From assembly GCF_946892675.1 (NCBI RefSeq), contig NZ_CAMPOV010000005.1, positions 49,171 through 113,170 of the forward strand: 64,000 nucleotides of DNA, in the 5' to 3' direction. Below are positions 8,965 to 20,803 of the stretch, in pieces. Source of the stretch: Arthrobacter sp. Marseille-P9274. GTDB taxonomy: Bacteria > Actinomycetota > Actinomycetes > Actinomycetales > Micrococcaceae. The translations under genes and the position numbers were made by a program. Below the pieces are notes generated by a model that had not been told where the DNA came from, searched no databases, and saw nothing but the letters and a program-made list of their open reading frames with translations. Every line of letters begins with the position of its first letter. Position 1 is the stretch's first letter.

Positions 8965-10029
8965 ATGCACTGCTCATTCGTTCCGCCTTATCTGCTCCGC
9001 CGCCTGGCCCTGCTGGAAGACCGGTCCTTCCTGCCCGTCGCGGAAGCGGCGCAGCGTGCCCTGGGCAGGGATGCGCTGATCCGGCGGCGCCGGAACGTGT
9101 CCTGCGCCCGGATGGCGGAGCTCCCGGGGATCCTGCCGTCAACCGGGTCGGGCGGGACGGGCCTGCATCCGACGCGGCAGATCAACGACGCGCAGCATCA
9201 GGAGCGGTTGCCGGGCGTCCGTGTCCGCACCGAGGGGGAGGCCGAAGTGCAGGATCCCGCCGTGAACGAGGCGTACGACGGGCTGGGCCACACCTTCGAC
9301 CTGTACGCGCAGGCGTACGGGCGCAATTCGCTGGACGGTGCGGGCGAGATCCTGCGTGCCACCGTCCACTACGGCGAGGACTACGACAACGCCTTCTGGA
9401 ACGGGACCAGGATGGTGTTCGGCGACGGCGACGGCAGGATCTTCCAGCGCTTCACCAAGTCGCTGTCGGTGGTCGGGCACGAACTGACCCACGGGGTGAT
9501 GCAGCATACGGCCAATCTCGTGTACCAGGGCCAACCCGGGGCGCTGAACGAATCAGTGTCCGATGTCTTCGCGGCGCTGGTCGAACAGCACCGGCTCGGC
9601 CAGACCGCGGAGGAGGCGGACTGGCTGATCGGCGCGGGCCTGTTCACGGACGAGGTGAACGGCACCGCCCTGCGGTCGATGAAGGCGCCGGGCACCGCAT
9701 ACGACGACGATGTCATCGGCAAGGATCCGCAGCCGGCCACCATGGCGGGCTACGTGGACACCCGCGGTGACAACGGCGGCGTGCACCTGAACTCGGGCAT
9801 CCCCAACCACGCCTTCTACCGGCTGGCGGTCCAGCTGGGCGGCAAGGCGTGGGAGCGGGCGGGGCAGATCTGGTACGACACGATCACTGGAGCCCTGCTC
9901 AGCCCCGACAGCGGTTTCGCGGCCTTTGCGGAGGCTACTGCGGCCGCGGCGGAAAGCCGCTACGGTAAGGAATCAGAGGAACTCAAGGCCGTCACGGCAG
10001 CCTGGACAGAGGTGGGCGTAGTGGAATGA
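8965..10029 (+). CDS. Protealysin-like M4 family metallopeptidase
   Basis: A 354-residue neutral zinc protease. HELTH at 172-176 supplies two zinc ligands and the catalytic Glu; Glu196 in NESVSD is the third ligand; GGVHLNSGIPNHAFY carries the catalytic His region. There is no signal peptide. The short N-terminus contains PPYLLRRLA, the motif that marks the protealysin-like branch with a small propeptide, thought to work inside the cell or to leave it without Sec. AGGAGGT precedes the ATG; a TAGGCT hexamer at 8935 is a likely -10. The gene overlaps the emfourin-like gene by four bases. Confidence 0.92.
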   Translation: MHCSFVPPYLLRRLALLEDRSFLPVAEAAQRALGRDALIRRRRNVSCARMAELPGILPSTGSGGTGLHPTRQINDAQHQERLPGVRVRTEGEAEVQDPAVNEAYDGLGHTFDLYAQAYGRNSLDGAGEILRATVHYGEDYDNAFWNGTRMVFGDGDGRIFQRFTKSLSVVGHELTHGVMQHTANLVYQGQPGALNESVSDVFAALVEQHRLGQTAEEADWLIGAGLFTDEVNGTALRSMKAPGTAYDDDVIGKDPQPATMAGYVDTRGDNGGVHLNSGIPNHAFYRLAVQLGGKAWERAGQIWYDTITGALLSPDSGFAAFAEATAAAAESRYGKESEELKAVTAAWTEVGVVE

Positions 10030-10457
10030 AGATCGCCGTCAGGCGCACCGGCGGGTTCGCCGGACTGACTACGCGGTGGGCGGTGGACGTCGCCCAGCCG
10101 GAGCTGCGCGACGTCTGGATGCCGCTGATCGACTCGTGCCCGTGGGATGACGTGCCTGACGACGCCAACCAGCCCGACCGCTATGTCTACTCCATCATCG
10201 CGGGGGAGCACCAGGCGACGCTGCCTGAACGCCATGTGACCGGCCCTTGGCGGGCCTTGGTGGACAGAACCAGGGACGCCGCCCGCGCCGGCGGCCCAAG
10301 CGAAGCAGGCCGCTCCGGACCGGAACCAGCCGTGGACCGGGACGAGGACGTCCTGGAACCGGAACGGCCGGTGACGGAGCCGTCCCGAAGGGCTACCGAA
10401 CCCGGGCAGAGGCTGTTCCCGCCGCCGCAGCACGGCCCTGGCGAAGACGGCCGCTAG
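10026..10457 (+). CDS. Emfourin-like protealysin inhibitor with a long C-terminal tail
   Basis: A 143-residue protein whose first 80 residues (MKIAVRRTGGFAGLTTRWAV, then LIDSCPWDD and RYVYSIIAGEHQATLPE) fit emfourin, the inhibitor encoded next to protealysin in Serratia. It overlaps the M4 protease gene by ATGA, so the two are made together. Family members are usually about 110 residues. Here residues 85-143 are a Pro/Glu/Arg-rich disordered extension with no visible fold. The identification rests on both the sequence and the operon position. Confidence 0.83.
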   Translation: MKIAVRRTGGFAGLTTRWAVDVAQPELRDVWMPLIDSCPWDDVPDDANQPDRYVYSIIAGEHQATLPERHVTGPWRALVDRTRDAARAGGPSEAGRSGPEPAVDRDEDVLEPERPVTEPSRRATEPGQRLFPPPQHGPGEDGR

Positions 10458-10497
10458 CGTCGCACGCGGCTCCCCGCCGTCGTCGTAGGCTAGCTCC

Positions 10498-11013
10498 ATG
10501 AAACTCAACGACCTGCTGATCGACGCCTACGGCCGCGCCCAGGAACGCGTCCACGACATCCTCGAAGGGCTGGAGCCGGAGCAACTCGCCGTGCGGCCGG
10601 GCGGGGGCGGGAACTCCATCGGCTGGCTCGTCTGGCACCTCTCGCGCGTGCAGGACGACCACATCGCCGACGTCGCCGGGACGGGGCAGAAGTGGACCGC
10701 GGGCGGATGGGCCGCGAAGATCGGCCTGCCATTGGAGGCCGGGGACACGGGCTTCGGGCACAGGTCCGGGCAGGTCGACAAGGTGCGCGTCGCTTCACCC
10801 GCGCTGCTGCGGGAGTACTTCGACGACGTCCACGCCGCGACCATCGAGTACCTGCGCGGACTAACCGAGGAGGACCTGGACCGCGTGGTGGACACGCGCT
10901 GGAACCCGCATGTGACGCTCGGCGTCCGGCTGGTGAGCGTCCTCGATGACTGTCTGGAGCACTGCGGCCAGGCCGCATATGTGAAGGGCATGCTCGGGCG
11001 CGGGGAAGCCTAG
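10498..11013 (+). CDS. DinB-family protein (DUF664-like)
   Basis: A 171-residue four-helix-bundle protein of the DinB/YfiT superfamily. The three expected histidine regions are present (WHLSRVQDDH, DDVHAATIEYL, CLEHCGQAAYVKG), giving a likely metal site. In mycothiol-using actinobacteria, members of this superfamily often act as thiol-dependent transferases or isomerases; the substrate is unknown here. TAGGCT lies exactly six bases before the ATG and there is no Shine-Dalgarno sequence, so the mRNA is probably leaderless. Confidence 0.82.
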   Translation: MKLNDLLIDAYGRAQERVHDILEGLEPEQLAVRPGGGGNSIGWLVWHLSRVQDDHIADVAGTGQKWTAGGWAAKIGLPLEAGDTGFGHRSGQVDKVRVASPALLREYFDDVHAATIEYLRGLTEEDLDRVVDTRWNPHVTLGVRLVSVLDDCLEHCGQAAYVKGMLGRGEA

Positions 11014-11153
11014 TTCCGCGCGCGGATTCCGGTTGCGCCGGCAGGATCCCGCCGGGCCGGCCCGAACGGTCGGTCGGAAAGGAGGTTGCGTTGTGCGGCG
11101 GAAAACCGCTAAGGTGTGAGTCGCGTCACTCGTGGCGCACTAGCTTGTGATCT

Positions 11154-11346
11154 GCGGCGGGAGAGTCCTGCCGGTGCAGGCGCCGAAGGAGCAAACCCTC
11201 CCCGGGAATCTCTCAGGCCCACGTACCGCCGCGGCGAGGCACCTCTGGAAAGCAGCTGCGCATCAGCGCGGCTCACCGTCGGGGCAAGGGCGCATGCAGC
11301 GATGCAGCACCCCGAATCTCTCAGGTTCCATACAGAGTGGGGAGGA
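11154..11346 (+). promoter_or_regulatory. Tandem glycine riboswitch upstream of the permease
   Basis: Two aptamers in series. The first opens with GCGGCGGGAGAGTCC and closes with GTACCGCCGC; the second opens near ACCTCTGGAAAGCAG and closes with ACAGAGTGGGGAGG. Both contain the conserved GAATCTCTCAGG segment. Glycine binding normally switches the downstream gene on. A promoter TTGCGT-N18-TAAGGT (11086-11115) lies just upstream. The 250 bases between the aptamers and the permease start contain the 14-bp palindrome GGCGCAGCTGCGCC, which may be part of the expression platform. Confidence 0.93.
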
Positions 11347-11597
11347 ACCCGAATCAACGTGGCGTACCTGCGCCACCTGACGTGATGGAGTTCCTGATGG
11401 CGATCCCGAGCGAGAGCGCCAACGCCCCCCAACCAAGGCGCAGCTGCGCCTACCCCCTCCATCCGGCCCTGGCCCCCTGACTGGACCACTGCCGACCTCT
11501 ATTTCCGCGCGGACAAGGGCTGGGCTTTCGGCTGACATCCGGCTGTCCTGCATCGTGCCCAAGAGGAACGAAACCCTGTCAAATCAAGGAGCTGTAC

Positions 11598-13055
11598 GTG
11601 AAAACTGATGCCGTCTCGACTGAGAAGGCGCCCCATCTGGAGCGCCAGCTCAGCAACAGGCACATCCAGCTGATCGCCATCGGAGGTGCGATCGGCACCG
11701 GCCTGTTCATGGGTTCGGGCAAGACGATCTCCGTTGCGGGTCCGTCCGTAATCTTCGTCTACATGATCATCGGCTTCATGCTGTTCTTCGTCATGCGGGC
11801 GATGGGCGAGCTGCTGCTGAGCAACCTCAACTACAAGTCCTTCAGTGACTTCGCCGGCGACCTCCTCGGTCCCTGGGCCGGGTTCTTCACCGGCTGGACC
11901 TACTGGTTCTGCTGGGTCGTCACCGGCATCGCGGACGTCATCGCCATCGCCGGCTACGCCAATGAATTGGTGCCGGGCATCCAGCTCTGGATCCCGGGCG
12001 TGTTCACCGTGGCCGTCCTGCTGTTGCTGAACCTGGCCACCGTCAAGGCGTTCGGCGAGACCGAGTTCTGGTTCGCCCTGATCAAGATCGTCGCCATCGT
12101 GGCGCTGATCGTCACCGGCCTGGTCATGATCTTCACCGGTTTCGAGTCCGATGCCGGCCCGGCCTCCTTCAGCAACCTGTGGAGCCACGGCGGCTTCTTC
12201 CCGCAGGAGTTCATGGGCTTCGTGGCGGGCTTCCAGATCGCAGTCTTCGCCTTCGTGGGCATCGAACTGGTGGGTACGACGGCGGCGGAAGCCAAGGATC
12301 CGGAGAAGAACCTTCCCAAGGCCATCAACTCCATCCCCGTCCGCGTGCTGCTCTTCTACGTAGGCGCCCTGGTCATCCTGATGGCCGTCACCCCGTGGAC
12401 CGAGTTCCAGGCCGGGCACAGCCCCTTCATCGGCATGTTCTCGCTGGCAGGACTCGGGATGGCCGCCACCATCGTCAACCTCGTGGTGCTGACCTCGGCA
12501 ATGTCCTCGGCCAACTCCGGCGTCTACTCGACCTCCCGCATGGTGTTCGGCCTCGCCCAGGAAGGCGACGCTCCGACCACCCTCGGCAAGCTCTCCTCGC
12601 GCAAGGTTCCGCAGAACGCACTGTTCCTGTCCTGCGTCCTGCTGCTCGCCGGCGTCGTCCTCCTCTACGCGGGCGACAGCATCGCCCTGGCGTTCGAAAT
12701 GGTTACCACGGTCTCCGCGGTCTGCTTCATGTTCGTCTGGTCCATCATCCTGGCCAGCTACCTCGCCTTCCGGAAGCGCCGGGCGCAGCTGCACAATGAG
12801 TCCAAGTTCAAGATGCCCGGCGGCATCGCGATGGTCTGGGTGGTGTTCGCGTTCTTCGCCTTCGTCCTCTGGGCCCTGACCACGCAGCCGGACACGCTCA
12901 CCGCGCTGCTGGTGACCCCGCTCTGGTTCGTCGTCCTCGGCGTCGCCTGGGCCATCCTGCGCCGGCGTCCGGTGCACATGGCACGGGCGGAGATGTTCCG
13001 GGCCCAGCTGCGCGAGCAAGAGGCGCAGCAGGAAAGCCCCGCAGACGTGCACTGA
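11598..13055 (+). CDS. cycA: Amino acid permease, CycA-like (glycine / D-serine / D-alanine)
   Basis: A 485-residue, 12-helix APC-superfamily permease. The N-terminal signature LERQLSNRHIQLIAIGGAIGTG is that of the AAT family, and the C-terminal part resembles CycA. It sits behind its own tandem glycine riboswitch, which strongly suggests glycine import. The start is a GTG at 11598, six bases after AAGGAG. A perfect 15-bp terminator hairpin follows. The name rests on family resemblance plus the riboswitch; other small neutral amino acids may be carried too. Confidence 0.88.
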   Translation: MKTDAVSTEKAPHLERQLSNRHIQLIAIGGAIGTGLFMGSGKTISVAGPSVIFVYMIIGFMLFFVMRAMGELLLSNLNYKSFSDFAGDLLGPWAGFFTGWTYWFCWVVTGIADVIAIAGYANELVPGIQLWIPGVFTVAVLLLLNLATVKAFGETEFWFALIKIVAIVALIVTGLVMIFTGFESDAGPASFSNLWSHGGFFPQEFMGFVAGFQIAVFAFVGIELVGTTAAEAKDPEKNLPKAINSIPVRVLLFYVGALVILMAVTPWTEFQAGHSPFIGMFSLAGLGMAATIVNLVVLTSAMSSANSGVYSTSRMVFGLAQEGDAPTTLGKLSSRKVPQNALFLSCVLLLAGVVLLYAGDSIALAFEMVTTVSAVCFMFVWSIILASYLAFRKRRAQLHNESKFKMPGGIAMVWVVFAFFAFVLWALTTQPDTLTALLVTPLWFVVLGVAWAILRRRPVHMARAEMFRAQLREQEAQQESPADVH

Positions 13056-13071
13056 CCCCGCACGTCGGTCC

Positions 13072-13106
13072 GGCAGGCCGCCGCGGAGACCCCGCGGCGG
13101 CCTGCC
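13072..13106 (+). terminator. Terminator after the permease
   Basis: A perfect 15-bp stem, GGCAGGCCGCCGCGG paired with its complement around the loop AGACC, begins 17 bases after the permease stop codon. It separates the permease from the second riboswitch. Confidence 0.75.
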
Positions 13107-13202
13107 CTGAACGGGCTGTCACCGGGCGGCGACCTTCTTGTGGAGGCCGGTCCGGAACGGTTACGATGCTCACATCGACAATAACTGAATCATGCCTTCG
13201 AC

Positions 13203-13396
13203 ATGCGGCGGGAGAGTCCTGCTGGTGCTAGTCAGCAGGCGCCGTAGGAGCAATACCTCCCCAGGAATCTCTCAGGCACCTGTACCGCCGCGGAGAGGCA
13301 ACTCTGGAAAGCAGCCGGACACATGAAACCGGCTCACCGACGGTGCAAGCGGATTCGTTCCGCGGAATCTCTCAGGTCCAATACAGAGTGGGGAGG
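13203..13396 (+). promoter_or_regulatory. Tandem glycine riboswitch upstream of gcvP
   Basis: The second tandem glycine riboswitch in the window, with the same two-aptamer plan (GCGGCGGGAGAGTCC ... TACCGCCGCGG, then AACTCTGGAAAGCAG ... ACAGAGTGGGGAGG) and GAATCTCTCAGG in each half. A candidate promoter TTGTGG-N18-TACGAT is at 13138-13167. It ends about 55 bases before the gcvP start, so it can act on transcription or translation of the whole glycine-degradation operon. Confidence 0.95.
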
Positions 13397-13450
13397 GACC
13401 CGATCCACATGGCGTGCCACGCATGCCAGCCCAATTAACGGAGTTCCTTC

Positions 13451-16324
<2,874 letters not shown>

Positions 16325-16345
16325 CGAAAAGGTTCCGTAGAGACC

Positions 16346-17482
16346 ATGAATGCTGAAACCACCACGCAGCGCTATACCGCACTGTACGAAGAGCACCAGA
16401 AGCTCGGCGCGTCCTTCACGGACTTCGGCGGCTGGCAGATGCCGCTGAAGTACAGCAGCGAACTGGCCGAGCACCACGCCGTCCGCAAGACGGCCGGGCT
16501 GTTCGACCTCTCCCATATGGGCGAGCTATGGGTCACCGGCCCGGACGCAGCGAAGTTCCTCGACTACGCCCTGGTGGGCAAGCTGTCGGCGATCGCCGTC
16601 GGCAAGGCCAAGTACTCGCTGATCTGCAACCAGGACGGCGGTATCATCGACGACCTGATCAGCTACCGGCGCGGTGACGACCGCTACCTCGTGGTGCCGA
16701 ACGCAGGCAACGCGGACGCGGTCTTCGAGGCGATGGCCGAGCGGGCCAAGGACTTCGACGTCACCGTGGAGAACGCCACGGCCGCCACCTCCCTGGTGGC
16801 TGTCCAGGGTCCGGACTCGGTGGACATCCTGCACAAGCTGGTCCCGGCCGCCGAGGCCGGCGTCGTCAGCGACATGAAGTACTACGCCGCGGAGGACGTC
16901 ACCTTCACCGTGGGCGGCGCCCCGGCCAAGCTGCTGCTGGCCCGCACCGGTTACACCGGCGAGGACGGCTTCGAGATCTACGTGCCGAACGAGCAGGCCG
17001 CCGCGCTGTGGACCGCGCTGCTGGAAGCCGGCAAGGAGCACGGCCTGGTTCCGGCCGGCCTCGCCTGCCGCGACTCCCTCCGCCTCGAGGCCGGAATGCC
17101 GCTGTACGGCAACGAGCTCTCCCTCGAGTTCAGCCCGTACGATGCAGGCCTCGGCCCCGTCGTCGCGCTGAAGAAGGAAGGCGAATTCGTCGGCCGCGCG
17201 GCGCTGGTAGCCCAGAAGGAGAAGGGCTCTGCACGCAAGCTTGTCGGGCTCAAGGGCCTCGGCCGCCGCGCGGGACGCGCCCACTACCCGGTGCTGAAGG
17301 ACGGCAAGACGGTCGGCGAGGTTACCTCCGGCCAGCCGAGCCCGACCCTCGGCTACCCGGTTGCCCTGGCGTACGTGGACGCCGAGTTCGCCGAGCCGGG
17401 CACCAAGCTGGACATCGACCTGCGTGGAAAGGCAGAGCCCTTCGAGGTCGTCGGCCTGCCCTTCTACAAGCGCGAAAAGTAA
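16346..17482 (+). CDS. gcvT: Aminomethyltransferase, glycine cleavage T-protein
   Basis: A 378-residue T-protein that moves the methylene group from the aminomethyl-lipoyl arm of GcvH to tetrahydrofolate and releases ammonia. Family segments are clear: [36 protein letters not shown] and [19 protein letters not shown]. Length is normal. It lies between gcvP and gcvH; the space to gcvH holds a striking hairpin. Confidence 0.97.
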   Translation: MNAETTTQRYTALYEEHQKLGASFTDFGGWQMPLKYSSELAEHHAVRKTAGLFDLSHMGELWVTGPDAAKFLDYALVGKLSAIAVGKAKYSLICNQDGGIIDDLISYRRGDDRYLVVPNAGNADAVFEAMAERAKDFDVTVENATAATSLVAVQGPDSVDILHKLVPAAEAGVVSDMKYYAAEDVTFTVGGAPAKLLLARTGYTGEDGFEIYVPNEQAAALWTALLEAGKEHGLVPAGLACRDSLRLEAGMPLYGNELSLEFSPYDAGLGPVVALKKEGEFVGRAALVAQKEKGSARKLVGLKGLGRRAGRAHYPVLKDGKTVGEVTSGQPSPTLGYPVALAYVDAEFAEPGTKLDIDLRGKAEPFEVVGLPFYKREK

Positions 17483-17502
17483 CAAAACCACCGGCGGCTC
17501 AG

Positions 17503-17550
17503 GATCCGGCAACAAGGCTGAACGCCGACGCGTAGCCTTGTTGCCGGGTC
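17503..17550 (+). other. Long intercistronic hairpin between gcvT and gcvH
   Basis: A 17-bp stem with one G-U pair (core GGCAACAAGGCT / AGCCTTGTTGCC) encloses a 14-base loop. No T-run follows, so a simple terminator is less likely. It may mark an RNA processing site or partial attenuator that sets gcvH-glyA-sdaA levels relative to gcvPT. The family and function are unknown to me. Confidence 0.6.
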
Positions 17551-17603
17551 CCGTCCGGTGCCACCCGTTTTCCATCACCTTCTGTTTGAAAGGGTTCCTC
17601 CCA

Positions 17604-17984
17604 ATGAGCAAAGTCCTGTCCAGCCTGCGCTACTCCGCCGAGCACGAGTGGGTAGACGGCGCCAGCCCCGTTAAGGTCGGCATCTCCCAGATCGCGGCCG
17701 ACGCGCTGGGCGACGTCGTCTACGTTGACCTGCCAGAGGCCGGCTCCGCCGTCAGCGCGGGCGAGACCTGTGGCGAGGTCGAGTCGACCAAGTCCGTCTC
17801 CGACCTCTACGCTCCGGTGACCGGAACCGTGGTCGAGGTCAACCAGGCCGCCATCGACGACCCGGCCCTGCTGAACTCCGACCCGTACGGCGAGGGCTGG
17901 CTCTTCACCGTCGAGGTCTCCGAAGAGGGCCCGCTGCTCTCCGCCGACGAGTACGCTTCGGCAAACGGCGGTGAGGTCGCATGA
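17604..17984 (+). CDS. gcvH: Glycine cleavage system H-protein
   Basis: A 126-residue lipoyl carrier. The lipoylation lysine is Lys63 in [15 protein letters not shown]. It shuttles the aminomethyl group between GcvP and GcvT and is re-oxidised by the L-protein, which is not in this window. The ATG at 17604 has GAAAGGG upstream. The last four bases overlap glyA (ATGA), so the two are translationally coupled. Confidence 0.97.
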   Translation: MSKVLSSLRYSAEHEWVDGASPVKVGISQIAADALGDVVYVDLPEAGSAVSAGETCGEVESTKSVSDLYAPVTGTVVEVNQAAIDDPALLNSDPYGEGWLFTVEVSEEGPLLSADEYASANGGEVA

Positions 17985-19306
17985 CGCAGGCACTCACGGC
18001 GGTCACCAGCGCCAGCCTGAACGCTGACCTGGGCGCCCTCGATCCGGAGATCGCCGCCCAGATCGACAACGAGCTGCGCCGCCAGCAGGGCGGCCTGGAA
18101 ATGATCGCCTCGGAGAACCACACCGCCGTCGCCGTGATGCAGGCGCAGGGCTCGGTCGTCACCAACAAGTACGCCGAGGGCTACCCGGGCCGCCGCTACT
18201 ACGGCGGCTGCGAATACGTGGATGTCATCGAGCAGCTGGCGATCGACCGGGTGAAGGCGCTCTTCGGAGCCGGTTTCGCCAACGTCCAGCCGCACTCCGG
18301 CGCGCAAGCCAACGCCTCCGTCATGCACGCGCTGATCAAGCCCGGCGATACCATCCTGGGCCTGAACCTGGCGCACGGCGGCCACCTGACGCACGGGATG
18401 AAGATCAACTTCTCCGGCAAGCTCTACAACGTCGTGGCCTACGGTGTCTCCGAGCAGGACTACCTGATCGACATGGCCGAGGTCGAGCGCCTGGCGCAGG
18501 AGCACAAGCCGCAGCTGATCGTCGCAGGCTGGTCCGCCTACCCGCGGCAGCTGGACTTCGCCGAGTTCCGCCGGATCGCCGATTCCGTGGGCGCTTACCT
18601 CATGGTGGACATGGCGCACTTCGCCGGACTGGTCGCCACCGGGCTGCACCCGTCGCCGGTCCCGCACGCCCACGTGGTCACGTCCACCACGCACAAGACC
18701 CTCGCGGGTCCGCGCGGCGGCATCATCCTGACCAACGAGGCGGACATCGCCAAGAAGATCAACTCGGCGGTGTTCCCGGGCCAGCAGGGCGGCCCGCTTG
18801 AGCACGTCATCGCGGGCAAGGCGGTGGCGTTCAAGATTGCCGCATCGGAGGAATTCGCCGAGCGCCAGCGCCGCACCCTGGCCGGTTCGAAGGCCCTCGC
18901 CGAGCGCCTGTCGCAGCCGGACGTGGCCGCGAAGGGCGTCACCGTCCTGACCGGCGGCACGGACGTGCACCTGGTCCTGGTGGACCTGCGCAACTCCGAG
19001 CTGGACGGGCAGCAGGCGGAGGATCTGCTCGCCGCGATCGACATCACCGTCAACCGCAACGCCGTCCCGTTCGACCCGCGGCCGCCGATGGTGACCTCGG
19101 GCCTGCGGATCGGCACCCCGGCGCTGGCTACCCGTGGGTTCAGCGAGGAGGCGTTCCGCGAGGTCGCCGACATCATCGCCGAGGCGCTCATCGCCGGTCC
19201 GGATGCGGACCTCTCGGGCCTGAAGGCCCGGGTTGACGCCCTGGCGGAAGCACATCCCTTGTACCCGGACGTCGCTCCGGTCTCCAAGGAAACCGAAGGG
19301 CACTAG
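17981..19306 (+). CDS. glyA: Serine hydroxymethyltransferase
   Basis: A 441-residue PLP enzyme that converts glycine plus methylene-tetrahydrofolate to serine. The PLP lysine is Lys239 in [32 protein letters not shown] and [13 protein letters not shown] are the usual conserved stretches. In this operon it uses the one-carbon unit made by GcvPTH to turn a second glycine into serine, which SdaA then removes. It overlaps gcvH by four bases. A separate housekeeping copy may exist elsewhere; that cannot be told here. Confidence 0.97.
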   Translation: MTQALTAVTSASLNADLGALDPEIAAQIDNELRRQQGGLEMIASENHTAVAVMQAQGSVVTNKYAEGYPGRRYYGGCEYVDVIEQLAIDRVKALFGAGFANVQPHSGAQANASVMHALIKPGDTILGLNLAHGGHLTHGMKINFSGKLYNVVAYGVSEQDYLIDMAEVERLAQEHKPQLIVAGWSAYPRQLDFAEFRRIADSVGAYLMVDMAHFAGLVATGLHPSPVPHAHVVTSTTHKTLAGPRGGIILTNEADIAKKINSAVFPGQQGGPLEHVIAGKAVAFKIAASEEFAERQRRTLAGSKALAERLSQPDVAAKGVTVLTGGTDVHLVLVDLRNSELDGQQAEDLLAAIDITVNRNAVPFDPRPPMVTSGLRIGTPALATRGFSEEAFREVADIIAEALIAGPDADLSGLKARVDALAEAHPLYPDVAPVSKETEGH

Positions 19307-19315
19307 GAGGCCATC

Positions 19316-20731
19316 ATGGCTGTAGGCGTATTCGATCTCTTCACTGTCGGCATCGGCCCCTCCAGTTCGCACACTGTGGGTCCGATGCGGGCCGCCGCCG
19401 TCTTCGCCGAGGAGCTGGTTTCGACCGGAGTCCTCGACCGGGTGGCCGGGCTGCGGGTGGACCTCTACGGTTCGCTCGCCGCCACCGGCCGCGGGCACGG
19501 CACCTTCACGGCAGTCATGCTGGGACTGGAAGGCTTCCATCCGGAGCTGATCCTTCCCGACGAGGTCGATTCGCGCCTGGCTGACATGGCGGAATCCGGC
19601 AGGCTGCAGCTCTGCTCCCAGGTCAGCGGTGCTGCCGGGGCCGCGATCGACTACAAGGTGGAGGACATGGTCCTGCACCCGTTGACCGTGCTGCCCCGGC
19701 ACACCAACGGCATGAAGCTGCAAGCAAAGAACGACGCCGGGGACGTGCTCCACGAGGCAACGTTCTTCTCTGTGGGCGGCGGCTTCATTGTCCGCGAGGG
19801 CGAGGAAGACGCCGCCGCGGAGGAGCTCGAGGAGTCGAAGGAGCAGCTGCCGTACCCGTTCCGCACGGCGGCCGAGCTCCTGGACCACTGCCGCAACACG
19901 GGCCTGGGCATCAGCGACATCATGATGCTCAACGAGAAGGCCTCGCGCTCGGAGGAGGAGATCCGCTCCGGCCTGCTGCACATCTGGCAGGTTATGGAGG
20001 AGTGCAAGGATTCCGCGATCAAGCGCGAAGGCACCCTGCCCGGGGGGCTGAACGTCCGCCGTCGTGCGCCTGACTGGCATGACCGGCTGCGCAAGGAAGA
20101 CAAGGACCGGGACCCCAAGTACTGGCAGGAATGGGTCAACCTGGTGGCGCTGGCCGTGAACGAGGAAAACGCGTCGGGCGGCCGCGTGGTCACGGCTCCG
20201 ACCAACGGCGCCGCCGGCATCATCCCTGCCGTCATGTTCTATGCCACGCACTACGCGCCCGGCATGGACAAGGCCACCCAGCAGGATCGCGAAGACGTCG
20301 TGGTGAAGTTCCTGCTCGCCGCGGGCGCCGTCGGCGTGCTGTACAAGGAGCAGGCCTCGATCTCCGGCGCCGAAGTCGGCTGCCAGGGCGAAGTCGGCTC
20401 CGCGTCCTCGATGGCGGCGGCCGGCCTCGCGGAGGTGCTCGGCGGCTCGCCGGCGCAGGTCGAGAACGCGGCGGAGATCGCGATGGAACACAACCTGGGC
20501 CTGACCTGCGATCCGATCGGCGGACTCGTGCAGGTGCCGTGCATCGAGCGCAACGCCATCGGCGCCGCCAAGGCCGTCAATGCGGCCAAGATGGCGCTTT
20601 GGGGCGACGGCACGCACCGGGTTTCGCTGGACGAGGTCATCATCACCATGCGCGAGACCGGCAAGGACATGAGCGACAAGTACAAGGAAACCGCGATGGG
20701 CGGCCTGGCCGTCAACGTGGTGGAGTGCTGA
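19316..20731 (+). CDS. sdaA: L-serine ammonia-lyase, iron-sulfur type
   Basis: A 471-residue single-chain L-serine dehydratase giving pyruvate and ammonia. The beta domain opens [20 protein letters not shown], and the alpha domain has [17 protein letters not shown] and [20 protein letters not shown], with the cysteines that hold the 4Fe-4S cluster. Being last in the gcv operon, it completes a path from glycine to pyruvate, so the operon serves glycine as carbon and nitrogen source, not only one-carbon supply. It begins nine bases after glyA, with AGGAGG between. Confidence 0.96.
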   Translation: MAVGVFDLFTVGIGPSSSHTVGPMRAAAVFAEELVSTGVLDRVAGLRVDLYGSLAATGRGHGTFTAVMLGLEGFHPELILPDEVDSRLADMAESGRLQLCSQVSGAAGAAIDYKVEDMVLHPLTVLPRHTNGMKLQAKNDAGDVLHEATFFSVGGGFIVREGEEDAAAEELEESKEQLPYPFRTAAELLDHCRNTGLGISDIMMLNEKASRSEEEIRSGLLHIWQVMEECKDSAIKREGTLPGGLNVRRRAPDWHDRLRKEDKDRDPKYWQEWVNLVALAVNEENASGGRVVTAPTNGAAGIIPAVMFYATHYAPGMDKATQQDREDVVVKFLLAAGAVGVLYKEQASISGAEVGCQGEVGSASSMAAAGLAEVLGGSPAQVENAAEIAMEHNLGLTCDPIGGLVQVPCIERNAIGAAKAVNAAKMALWGDGTHRVSLDEVIITMRETGKDMSDKYKETAMGGLAVNVVEC

Positions 20732-20761
20732 CGCCGCGCTGAAGGGGCATTGCGTCCCCTA

Positions 20762-20803
20762 TGGTCCCGGGCGGACCGGCCTACCAGGCCTCGCCCGGGA
20801 CCA
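20762..20803. terminator. Terminator between sdaA and the Lrp-type gene
   Basis: A 12-bp stem, TGGTCCCGGGCG paired with CGCCCGGGACCA, encloses a second small hairpin GGCCT-ACC-AGGCC. It covers the last codons of the convergent Lrp-type gene and can stop transcripts from both sides. Confidence 0.65.

Noticed and set aside
17807..20617. A 936-codon minus-strand open frame
   Set aside because: Antisense to glyA and sdaA, low-complexity Gln/Arg/His-rich translation, no family match.
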